This document shows positions 10,754-17,066 of a DNA stretch of 37,594 nt, one piece after another. Source of the DNA: JBEKCB01 sp052139675 (GTDB lineage Bacteria; Planctomycetota; Brocadiia; CAIUPP01); the NCBI GenBank assembly GCA_052139675.1, contig JBKQWE010000036.1:1-37594 (forward strand). Direction: 5' to 3'. Below the pieces are notes generated by a model that was not told the origin of the DNA, ran no database searches, and worked only from the letters and a program-made list of their open reading frames with translations. Within the stretch, counting starts at the first letter, position 1. Each line of letters begins with the position of its first letter. The position numbers and the translations under genes were made by a program.

Positions 10754-12262
10754 CTAGGGGACGCCTGTCACCCGGTAGAGCCGATAGAGCGGCGACTCAA
10801 ACTTTCGCTCCATATCTTCCGGCGCGCCGAAGATGAATCCCGCCTTCAGCCGCGCCAGCGTGTGCTCGCGCATCTGGAAGGGCGTCAAGGAAAAACCGCA
10901 ACGTTGAGAACTAATCCATGCCTCGATTCTATCATACGGGTCGCCGTCGTGGAGGAGAATCCAGGCGCTTCCATGCTCCCTGAGTTCACGCTTCAGTTGC
11001 CCGCGCCAGTCGGAGAAATCCAGGCACTGCGGATTCAGTTTGCCATGGTAGTAGCGCCGGAAAATATCATAAACGCCCCGATCGGGATGATAGCCGATGA
11101 TCAGCGCTTCGCCCGGCCGTTCCGAGGCCTCAACGGTCGCGGCGATTTTCCGCCAGGGCGTGACCATGTCGGCGTCGGCGAACTGGCGGTTCGTGAAATA
11201 GTTGACCTGCGACGCGATCGTCGTCGCCAGGATGAGGATGCCGCAGAGCCAGCCGAGCCATTTCGCGCGCAGGCTGAGCAAGCCGATGGCGATCAGCCCG
11301 CACCATGCCGGCAGCAGGATGGTCAGGTGCTTCGCCCCGAGCGCGGAGAAGGCGAGCGACGCCGCGAAGACCGCCGCGACCTGGACGAAGAGCAGCGCGG
11401 CCAGGCTTCTGCGGCGGGTGAAGACCGACACGATGCCGCTCGCCGCCGCCAGGCCGAACCCGATGAGCGCTGGGAGCACGACCGGGAAGTTCAGCGGGTT
11501 CACCGTCTCGCCGAGGCAGAGCGTCAGCGGCAGGTAACAGGCCTTGGCCCAACCGCCGAGTTGCTGCGCCGTGTACTGCGTCTGGGCGCCCCACGTCAGC
11601 GCGCCGCGCGCGCTGTACCACATCCACGGCGCGATCAGCGCGGCGACGGCCAGGTTCGCAACGACCCACGGCGCGAGCCTCCGCAGTCGCCGCCGGTGGA
11701 ACCAGATCAGAAAAATCACCTGGGCCGCCCACAGGCTCGCCGCGAAGAGGTTGGCGTATACCAGCAGCGCCGTCGCGACCGCGTAAGCCGCGAAGGACAG
11801 GACGCTCCGCCGCCGGATCGCCCAGACCAGGGCCAGCGTGCTCGCCAGCGCGAGCATGCAGGCGAGCGAATACGGCCGGGCGATGCGGCTGTACATCACG
11901 TGCAGCGGCGAGAGCGCCATCAGCCACGCGGCGACAAGCCCGCAGCGCCGGCCCAGTCCGCGCGCGAGCAGCCACGTCATCCAGACCGCCGCCACGCCGA
12001 GCGCGGCGGACGGAATCCGCATCCACGCGTCCGACCCATCCGCCGGCATCCACAGCCGCATCAGCAACTCGAAGAGCGGGTGGTTGCCCTTCATCGCCTG
12101 GACGTGCGCGGAGAACGAAAGGCCCAGCCGCTGCAGCGAGGCCAGTTCGTCACACCAGAGCGGCTTCTGCCCCAGCGCCGCAAACCGCAGCGCCGCCGCG
12201 GCGGCCAGCGCCATCACAAGCCAACCTATGCTTGTTTTCTTGTGCGATTCGGTTACCACCAA
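10754..12262 (-). CDS. GT39-type membrane glycosyltransferase (PMT_2/ArnT-like)
   Basis: Up to 502 residues with about ten or more membrane segments. The first extracytoplasmic loop carries the family's acidic motif (QKPLWCDELASL) and NHPLFELLMRLW, typical of polyprenyl-phosphate-sugar dependent transferases that glycosylate lipid or protein outside the membrane. The C-terminal ~130 residues form a soluble domain (IIGYHPDRGVYDIFRRYY). The only in-frame start at the 5' edge is a TTG at 12260-12262 lying inside the boundary repeat of the upstream cassette, without a ribosome site. ATG 12212-12214 would cut into the first membrane helix. The native start may have been displaced when the cassette arrived. 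Confidence 0.82.
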   Translation of the reverse strand: MVVTESHKKTSIGWLVMALAAAAALRFAALGQKPLWCDELASLQRLGLSFSAHVQAMKGNHPLFELLMRLWMPADGSDAWMRIPSAALGVAAVWMTWLLARGLGRRCGLVAAWLMALSPLHVMYSRIARPYSLACMLALASTLALVWAIRRRSVLSFAAYAVATALLVYANLFAASLWAAQVIFLIWFHRRRLRRLAPWVVANLAVAALIAPWMWYSARGALTWGAQTQYTAQQLGGWAKACYLPLTLCLGETVNPLNFPVVLPALIGFGLAAASGIVSVFTRRRSLAALLFVQVAAVFAASLAFSALGAKHLTILLPAWCGLIAIGLLSLRAKWLGWLCGILILATTIASQVNYFTNRQFADADMVTPWRKIAATVEASERPGEALIIGYHPDRGVYDIFRRYYHGKLNPQCLDFSDWRGQLKRELREHGSAWILLHDGDPYDRIEAWISSQRCGFSLTPFQMREHTLARLKAGFIFGAPEDMERKFESPLYRLYRVTGVP

Positions 12263-12280
12263 GGCACCAAGACACCAAGA
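12255..12280 (+). repeat. Left terminal repeat of the GxxExxY cassette
   Basis: Three CACCAAGR-type units in plus orientation. It overlaps the putative TTG start of the GT39 gene read on the minus strand. Two mismatches separate it from the reverse complement of the right repeat. Confidence 0.7.
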
Positions 12281-12290
12281 AAAGAAGGGG

Positions 12291-12704
12291 CTAAAGGGCT
12301 ATTCTCTTGATTCCGTCTTTGATAAGGGGGACATTGAAGTTGATGAGCAACCCGAGGCGAAGGCCGGAAAGTTTCAGATAAGTCAAGAGCTGTGCTTCGT
12401 GGAGAGCGAGCAACTTCTCTACTGCTTTGTTTTCGATGACCACACAATTATTGACGACCATGTCGAGGCGAAGACCCGCGTCCAGACGAATATTCTCGAA
12501 CAAGATCGGCATCGCTACTTGCCGCTCCACATGGAGCTTGCGCCTGGTCAAGTCGTGAACCATGCATATTTCGTAGACGTTTTCGAGCAAGCCGGGCCCC
12601 AACGTCGAATGGATTTTGTAAGCCGCGTCAACAACTTCCTTCGCCACCCGATCCGTCTCTTCCGGTATGGCCTCTCTTGGTGCCTTGGTGTCTTGGTGGT
12701 TCAA
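12291..12704 (-). CDS. GxxExxY family protein (PD-(D/E)XK nuclease-like)
   Basis: 137 residues from a TTG at 12702-12704, preceded at 8 bases by GGAG that lies across the end of the upstream radical SAM gene. The name-giving motif is GLLENVYE within STLGPGLLENVYEICM. A Lys-rich strand (RRKLHVERQVAMPI) and the predicted nuclease core LRLDMVVNNCVVIENKA (Asp then Glu-x-Lys) follow, and the end is NFNVPLIKDGIKRI. The Asp and ExK residues of a PD-(D/E)XK site are present, so it may be catalytically competent; the family's function is not known to me. The first ten residues come from the cassette's boundary repeat. Base composition is lower in GC than its neighbours, in line with recent arrival. 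Confidence 0.8.
   Translation of the reverse strand: MNHQDTKAPREAIPEETDRVAKEVVDAAYKIHSTLGPGLLENVYEICMVHDLTRRKLHVERQVAMPILFENIRLDAGLRLDMVVNNCVVIENKAVEKLLALHEAQLLTYLKLSGLRLGLLINFNVPLIKDGIKRIAL
12675..12700 (-). repeat. Right terminal repeat of the GxxExxY cassette
   Basis: The same unit in inverted orientation. Read on the minus strand it encodes residues of the GxxExxY protein directly after its TTG start (NHQDTKAPR), so repeat and gene form one unit. Confidence 0.7.
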
Positions 12705-12709
12705 GCGGG

Positions 12710-13807
12710 TTACTCCGGAACGCTGGGACAAGGCCGCATGAAGCCGGGCAGCACGGCGGAGAGGCTGAGGAAATCGCGCAGGCGGTTCGGAACGCAGTTG
12801 CGGCAGATGAAGTAGGTGAGCTTGCGGTCGAGCGCCTGCTGCCGCAGCGCCTGGTACTTCTCGCTGTTCCAGATTTCCGCGAAGCTCTGCTCGAAGAGGT
12901 TGCCGAGATTGCAGACGTTCCCCTCGGCGAAGGAGCAGCACGGGCGCACGTCGCCGTTGACGGCGATGTACAGGCTGAACCAGGGCAGCAGGCAGACGCG
13001 CTGCGGCGGCGTCTCCGGGATGCCGGCCTGGTACTTGCGGAAGTAGTTCGGCAGGCTGCGCAGCAGCACGCCGGCATTGGTGCCGACCTTCAGCTCCGCC
13101 GCCCGGTCGCGCGCCGCCTGGAGCTGCCGGCGCAGGGACTCGAACTCCACCCCGCGCGACAATTCCTCCTTGCGGTCCGGCACGGACAGCGTCTCGAGCG
13201 GCTGGAAGTACATCGAATCCGCCTTCAGCCGGTGCGCGAGAGCGACCATCTCGACGATCTCGCCGAGGTTCTCCGACTGGAGGACGAACTGCAGCCGCAG
13301 GAACGGCGTGGCGGAGCGCTTCTGCGCCTTCGCGCGCTGGAGTTCCTCCATGTTGGGAATGATGCGATTGAAGAAATCGCGTCCGCGGATCTTCGCGTAG
13401 GTCTCCGGCCGCGCGGCGTCGAGCGAGACCTTGATGAGGTTCAGCCCGGAGTCCACGATCTCATCGGCCTTCCCGGCGCAGAGCGTGAAGTTCGTCGTCG
13501 TCAGCACCGCCGCACCGCCGGCCTTCGCGTGGCGGACCATGGCGAGCAGGTCCGGGTTGAGGAACGGCTCGCCCGCGCCGCTGAGCGCCACTCGGAGCGG
13601 CCGGATCTGGTCGAAGATGCTCCGGAATCGGTCGAGCGTCATTTTCGCAGCCCGCTCGGGCGGATAATCCGGCACCTGGCACATCCGGCAGCGGAGGTTA
13701 CAGCCGATGACCGGCTCGAGCTGGAAGTGCAGCGGCCGCGTCGGCACGACGAGCGGCTTGCGCAGTATCGTCCAGCCGGTCCGGACCATGCGCCAGAGAT
13801 CAGACAT
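12710..13807 (-). CDS. Radical SAM/SPASM domain protein
   Basis: 365 residues. The radical SAM cluster motif is CNLRCRMC (C36, C40, C43), followed by SGAGEPFLNPDL (a GGEP-like SAM-binding segment) and SLDAARPETY. The C-terminal part has a SPASM-like cysteine set (VCLLPWFSLYIAVNGDVRPCCSF, then a GNVCNLGNL segment and FICRNCVPNR), expected to bind auxiliary iron-sulfur clusters. Such proteins modify peptides, sugars or nucleotides; its place between a GT4 and a GT39 suggests envelope polymer modification, which is inference. ATG 13805-13807 directly follows the upstream stop and has GGGAGC as ribosome site, so the pair is co-translated. Confidence 0.87.
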   Translation of the reverse strand: MSDLWRMVRTGWTILRKPLVVPTRPLHFQLEPVIGCNLRCRMCQVPDYPPERAAKMTLDRFRSIFDQIRPLRVALSGAGEPFLNPDLLAMVRHAKAGGAAVLTTTNFTLCAGKADEIVDSGLNLIKVSLDAARPETYAKIRGRDFFNRIIPNMEELQRAKAQKRSATPFLRLQFVLQSENLGEIVEMVALAHRLKADSMYFQPLETLSVPDRKEELSRGVEFESLRRQLQAARDRAAELKVGTNAGVLLRSLPNYFRKYQAGIPETPPQRVCLLPWFSLYIAVNGDVRPCCSFAEGNVCNLGNLFEQSFAEIWNSEKYQALRQQALDRKLTYFICRNCVPNRLRDFLSLSAVLPGFMRPCPSVPE

Positions 13808-14950
13808 TCAGCGCTCCCGTTTGCCGGCGTCCGCCAGGAGACGCCGGTAAAGCTCAATATACGCATCGGTCATGCGGCCGCGCGAGAACTCGCGGCGGAC
13901 TCTCTCTCGGCCCTTGGTTCCCATCTCCTGAGCCTTGCGCGGGTCGCGTGCGAGGTCGAGGAGCGCGCGCGCGAGGGCGTCGGCGTCGCCCGCCGGGACC
14001 AGCAGGCCGGTCTCGCCCGGCAGGACCTGGTCCACGGCGCCGTCCACAGCGGTCGCGACGACCGGCTTGCCCGCGGCCATCGCTTCGAGGACGGCGTTGG
14101 ACATTCCTTCCCACAGGCTCGGCAGTGCGAAGACATCCGACGCCGCCAGGATCAGCGCGACGTCTTTTCGATACCCGAGGAACCGAACGCGCGCGTCCAC
14201 GCCGAGCCGCTGCGCCTGCGCCTCCAGCCGCTCGCGCAGCGGACCGTATCCGGCGAACAGGAATGTGGCGGACGGCGCCTTCTCCGCCACGGTCCGCGCG
14301 GCCGCGAGCAGGAACTCCATCCCTTTCTGCTCGTGCAGCCGGCTGAGCGTACAGACCACGAACGCGTCGCGCGGGAGATTGAGCTTCGCGCGCGCGGCTG
14401 CCGCGTCCGGGAGCGATTCCCATTCCGCGAAATCAATTCCGTTCGGGATGACCGTCGCACGCTCGGCGGCGACGCCTTCCGTCCGCTCGGCGAATTCCAG
14501 CGTGCGCCGCGACACCGGCGTGAACGCGTCGGCCAGCGGCGCCGTCCACCGCGCCAGCCGATATTGCCAGCAGCGGTTACGCAGGTTGCTCGCGCGGACC
14601 GAGCTGACGATCACCGGTCGGCGCCGGCCCTCGTCGGACCAGCGCGCGAGCCGGCCGGCGATCCGCCCGGCGACGTCAGCATGGAACAGGAGCGTCTGCA
14701 CCAGCTCGATTTTCTCGCGCTTCAGGTATCGCCGCAGCGCGAGCGGCTCGCGAAGCGCGGCGAGCGTGGAGCCGGGCTTTCCGAGGACGGGCACGCCGGC
14801 CGCCCGGAATTCCTCCTCGAACTCCGACGTGCCGCCGAGGCACCAGACGCGCGGGTCGGCCCGCGCGGCGCGCAGGGCTTGCACCATCGCCAGCAGCGCC
14901 TTCTGAGCGCCGCCCGGCCGCAGGTTGTCTATCAGAAAGAGGACCCGCAT
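13808..14950 (-). CDS. GT4-family glycosyltransferase
   Basis: 380 residues, GT-B fold. The N-terminal acceptor domain opens MRVLFLIDNLRPGGAQK. The donor domain has VVCTLSRLHEQKGMEFLL, FAGYGPLRERLEAQA, and the nucleotide-sugar binding stretch LPSLWEGMSNAVLEAMAAGKPVVAT, with the E-x7-E motif. It probably builds a glycan repeat unit at the cytoplasmic face of the membrane; the sugar is unknown. It sits 18 bases after the membrane protein gene and abuts the radical SAM gene, so it belongs to the same operon. No clear ribosome site precedes the ATG, so it may depend on upstream translation. Confidence 0.9.
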   Translation of the reverse strand: MRVLFLIDNLRPGGAQKALLAMVQALRAARADPRVWCLGGTSEFEEEFRAAGVPVLGKPGSTLAALREPLALRRYLKREKIELVQTLLFHADVAGRIAGRLARWSDEGRRRPVIVSSVRASNLRNRCWQYRLARWTAPLADAFTPVSRRTLEFAERTEGVAAERATVIPNGIDFAEWESLPDAAAARAKLNLPRDAFVVCTLSRLHEQKGMEFLLAAARTVAEKAPSATFLFAGYGPLRERLEAQAQRLGVDARVRFLGYRKDVALILAASDVFALPSLWEGMSNAVLEAMAAGKPVVATAVDGAVDQVLPGETGLLVPAGDADALARALLDLARDPRKAQEMGTKGRERVRREFSRGRMTDAYIELYRRLLADAGKRER

Positions 14951-14968
14951 TTCACCGTCACAATGGCG

Positions 14969-15574
14969 TCAATCGCGTGGCAACCGCTTCTGGGCCAGGA
15001 CGGCGTTCAAGCGGTCGCGGAGCCAGTCCTTCGCCTCGCGCGGGAGATGCGTGAAGATGGAGACGCGCCGGCCGTCGGATTCCAGGTTCAGCTTGTAGTC
15101 CACCGACGACCACGAGCAGCAGCAGCTTTTCTCGTCCGCCTCGAGGCCGCAGTCCTTATCCGCGCAGGAGAAGGCCTGGACTTTGCCCAGGTCGAAGCGC
15201 CGGGTTCGCAGGCCGAACAGCAAGGGGTTTCCCAGCAGCAGCTTGTCGTTCCGGATCGTGAGGCTGACGTGTCCGATCATCGTCCAGAGGGTGAGTCCCG
15301 CGCAGTACAGTCCGGCGAGCGAGGTGACGGTGAAGACGATGAAGAGCGCCGGGATGGAATCGTGCGGCAAGCCCGCGCGCACGGCTTCGATCTGCTTCTC
15401 GGGACAATACAAGCCCCAGAAGGCCGTCCAGAGCGCCGAGACGAGGAAGATGACCGTTGCCAGCGGACTGACGGTGCCGGCGCGCGCGCGGACCCGGGCG
15501 CCTTGCTCGGTCACGGCGAACTCCACTCCCGGCGGCGAAGGCAGATGGACGCTGTCGAATCTGCCGGTTTCCAT
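14969..15574 (-). CDS. Unknown two-pass membrane protein
   Basis: 201 residues, no family recognised. Two hydrophobic segments (about 36-55 and 75-105) are followed by a cytoplasmic domain with KLLLGNPLLFGLRTRRFDLGKVQAF and an unusual cysteine cluster (SCADKDCGL, then KSCCCSW), possibly metal-binding. The architecture of two helices followed by a beta-rich domain is like many small membrane proteins of unknown function. It is the first gene of the long minus-strand run and has a good promoter upstream. GAGAG about 10 bases before the ATG serves as ribosome site. Confidence 0.75.
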   Translation of the reverse strand: METGRFDSVHLPSPPGVEFAVTEQGARVRARAGTVSPLATVIFLVSALWTAFWGLYCPEKQIEAVRAGLPHDSIPALFIVFTVTSLAGLYCAGLTLWTMIGHVSLTIRNDKLLLGNPLLFGLRTRRFDLGKVQAFSCADKDCGLEADEKSCCCSWSSVDYKLNLESDGRRVSIFTHLPREAKDWLRDRLNAVLAQKRLPRD

Positions 15575-15606
15575 GGACGGACTCTCCTGCTTGGTCAGCC
15601 GCGTCC

Positions 15607-15635
15607 ATTATAGAGCAGAACCGCCTTTCAGGCAA
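15607..15635 (-). promoter_or_regulatory. Promoter of the minus-strand glycosyltransferase operon
   Basis: On the minus strand TTGCCT (15630-15635) and a perfect TATAAT (15607-15612) are 17 bases apart. Transcription would begin near 15600 and enter the membrane protein gene at 15574, probably continuing through to 8590. Confidence 0.6.
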
Positions 15636-15738
15636 CGCGCCTCTTGCCGCGGACGCCTTGACGCCAGCCTCGGCAAAGGCGTAACGTGAATGAAGTCCGC
15701 TGCATCCACTCTCTTGTCCAGGAGGCTGACGATGGCTG

Positions 15739-15784
15739 GTGTTTAGTCGCGTAAATTGGCGTACCAATTTACGCGACTAAACAC
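15739..15784. repeat. Perfect 21-bp hairpin, left end of the element
   Basis: Arms 15739-15759 and 15764-15784 are exact reverse complements with loop CGTA. It starts GTGTTTAGTCGCG and has no bulge or mismatch. Confidence 0.95.
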
Positions 15785-15877
15785 GGTCCAACGGAATGCA
15801 TAACTCACTAACGTGACAGGGCTTAGCGCGGCCATGCTTCCTTGCGGAAATAGGACGCCTATTTCCGCAAGGAAGCA
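15740..15877. mobile_element. 138-bp double-hairpin MITE-like insertion
   Basis: The element has a perfect long hairpin at each end, a 50-base non-coding middle (15785-15834) and clearly lower GC than the surroundings. The terminal 20 bases match as inverted repeats at 14 of 20 positions, starting TGTTTAG and TGCTTCC. Flanks CTGG (15736-15739) and CTAG (15878-15881) look like a 4-base target duplication with one change. Excision reconstitutes the start of the OsmC gene in frame with its ribosome site, strong evidence that this is an insertion. No transposase is present, so it would be mobilised in trans. The family is not recognised. Confidence 0.7.
15835..15877. repeat. Perfect 20-bp hairpin, right end of the element
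   Basis: Arms 15835-15854 and 15858-15877 are exact reverse complements with loop ACG. Read in reverse orientation the loop is CGT, nearly that of the left hairpin. The outer arm contains AAGGAAG (15869-15875), which may act as ribosome site for the remaining OsmC frame and would be hidden when the hairpin forms in RNA. Confidence 0.95.
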
Positions 15878-16255
15878 CTAGCGTCAACGTGCAGTTCAAG
15901 GGCGACATGCTTTTCGAGGCGAAGTCGGGAAACCGCACGCTCAAGATTGACGTGCCCTCGGCGATGGGCGGCCAGGACCGCGCGATGACGCCGACGGAAC
16001 TGCTGGCGATGTCGCTGGCCTCATGCGTCGGCGCGCTGGTCGTCGCGTATTGCAGGGACACGAAGATTGACGCGACCGGCCTGAGCGTGGATCTGACCTA
16101 CGACAAGCTGGACCAGCCGACTCGGCTGGGTCATTTCAAGGTCGCAATCAAGTTCCCCGCGAGCGGTTGGGAATCGCGCAAGGAAGGCATCCTGCGCGCC
16201 GCGGAGCGCTGCCCGGTCCACGAGACGATCCGCCATCATCATGAAGAGACCGAGT

Positions 16256-17017
16256 TCACGGTGAGCTGATCGGCGCGGGCGCATCGTAGCGGATGCGCGT
16301 GAGGCACAGGCCGCGCGCGGGCGCGGTCCGGCCGGCCTGCGCGCGTTCGCCGGATTCGAGGACTCGGCGGAATTCCGCCGGCGTGATCTTCCCGCGCCCG
16401 ACTTCCAGCAGCGTCCCGACCAGCGCGCGAACCATGTTGTAGAGGAACCCGTTCGCCTCGACGGCGAACGTCAGCCGCGGGACGTTCAGATCCCAGTCCG
16501 CGCGTTCGATGACGCGCACGGTCGTCTCGGACTGCGCGTGCGCGGAGCGGAAAGCGGCGAAGTCGTGCTCTCCGATCAGGCACTGCGACGCCGCGCGCAG
16601 CGGCTCCAACTCGAGCGGCCAGCGCACGTGCCAGCAAAACCGGCGGTCCAGGACGGACCTCACGCGCTGGTTCCAGATCGTGTAGTGATAGAGCTTCGAC
16701 CGCGCCGAGAAGCGCGCGTTGAAGTCCTCCGGGACTTCCTCAGCCGCGACAATCGCGATGTCCAGCGGCAGCAGCGCATTCAGCGCGCTCTGGATGCGCT
16801 CGACCGGGATTGCGGAATCGGTCTTGAAGTTCGCCACCTGTCCGCGCGCGTGGACGCCCGTGTCCGTGCGGCTGGCCCCGGTCACCTGCGGCATCTCGCC
16901 GGTGATCTGCCCGAGCGCTTCCTCCAGCGCCTGCTGGATCGTCATTCCCTGCGGCTGCCGCTGCCAGCCGAGATACGCCGTGCCTTCATACTCGATCGTC
17001 AGCTTGATGTTCCGCAT
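16256..17017 (-). CDS. truA: tRNA pseudouridine(38-40) synthase TruA
   Basis: 253 residues, normal length. It isomerises uridines 38-40 in the anticodon arm of tRNAs. The catalytic aspartate lies in GASRTDTGVHARGQV (D52). Other signatures are YEGTAYLGWQRQPQG near the start, NARFSARSKLYHYTIWN, and FLYNMVRALVGTLLEVGRG near the end. I prefer ATG 17015-17017 (MRNIKLTIEYEG) over a TTG six codons upstream because family members begin here. It is the second gene after the RNase HII-like gene (49-base gap) and overlaps the OsmC gene tail-to-tail by 14 bases. Confidence 0.95.
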   Translation of the reverse strand: MRNIKLTIEYEGTAYLGWQRQPQGMTIQQALEEALGQITGEMPQVTGASRTDTGVHARGQVANFKTDSAIPVERIQSALNALLPLDIAIVAAEEVPEDFNARFSARSKLYHYTIWNQRVRSVLDRRFCWHVRWPLELEPLRAASQCLIGEHDFAAFRSAHAQSETTVRVIERADWDLNVPRLTFAVEANGFLYNMVRALVGTLLEVGRGKITPAEFRRVLESGERAQAGRTAPARGLCLTRIRYDAPAPISSP

Positions 17018-17066
17018 CTCGGCCCCGCAAAACAACCGTTACCGGCCTTGTAAGCGCAATCCTCGA

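Larger units (their letters stand above)
12255..12700. mobile_element. Inverted-repeat-bounded cassette carrying a GxxExxY gene
   Basis: 26-bp ends at 12255-12280 and 12675-12700 are inverted repeats of each other with 24 of 26 matches. Each consists of three tandem copies of an 8-base unit CACCAAGR (the outermost clipped). The interior has visibly lower GC than the flanking genes and holds only the GxxExxY gene. It separates a radical SAM gene from a GT39 gene that otherwise share strand and spacing with a long operon. I infer a small non-autonomous mobile unit. CACCAAG repeats beside GxxExxY genes are something I recall from other metagenomic genomes, but this was not checked. Confidence 0.6.
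15732..16269 (+). pseudogene. OsmC/Ohr-family gene interrupted after its second codon
   Basis: The OsmC body (from VQFKGDMLFEA, 15889 on) has both family cysteines, in SLASCVGALVV and ERCPVHETI, and would be a thiol peroxidase acting on organic hydroperoxides. Its own upstream lacks a proper start. At 15719-15724 an ideal AGGAGG is followed by ATG GCT (15732-15737), then the 138-bp hairpin element, after which AGC GTC AAC GTG continues. Removing the element and one copy of a 4-base duplication restores M-A-S-V-N-V-Q-F-K and a 131-residue protein of normal OsmC length. As it stands, translation from ATG 15732 stops after four codons. Re-initiation at GTG 15889 or ATG 15907 could still give a 126- or 120-residue product. 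The last 14 bases overlap truA convergently. Confidence 0.75.

Noticed and set aside
12255..12280. CRISPR-like array from the CACCAAG repeats
   Set aside because: The units are directly tandem with no spacers and occur only at the two cassette ends.
10727..12310. A 527-codon plus-strand frame and similar long Arg-rich frames
   Set aside because: Antisense to the GT39 gene, composition is a shadow, no ribosome site.
12677..15613. A 978-codon open frame on the plus strand
   Set aside because: It is exactly antisense to three well-supported minus-strand genes and is rich in Arg, Ala, Glu and Gln, the usual shadow of high-GC coding DNA.
15785..15834. Integron attC-like site in the middle of the hairpin element
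   Set aside because: Pieces such as CACTAACGTG and TTAGCGC recall attC cores, but no RYYYAAC/GTTRRRY pair in the right arrangement is present.
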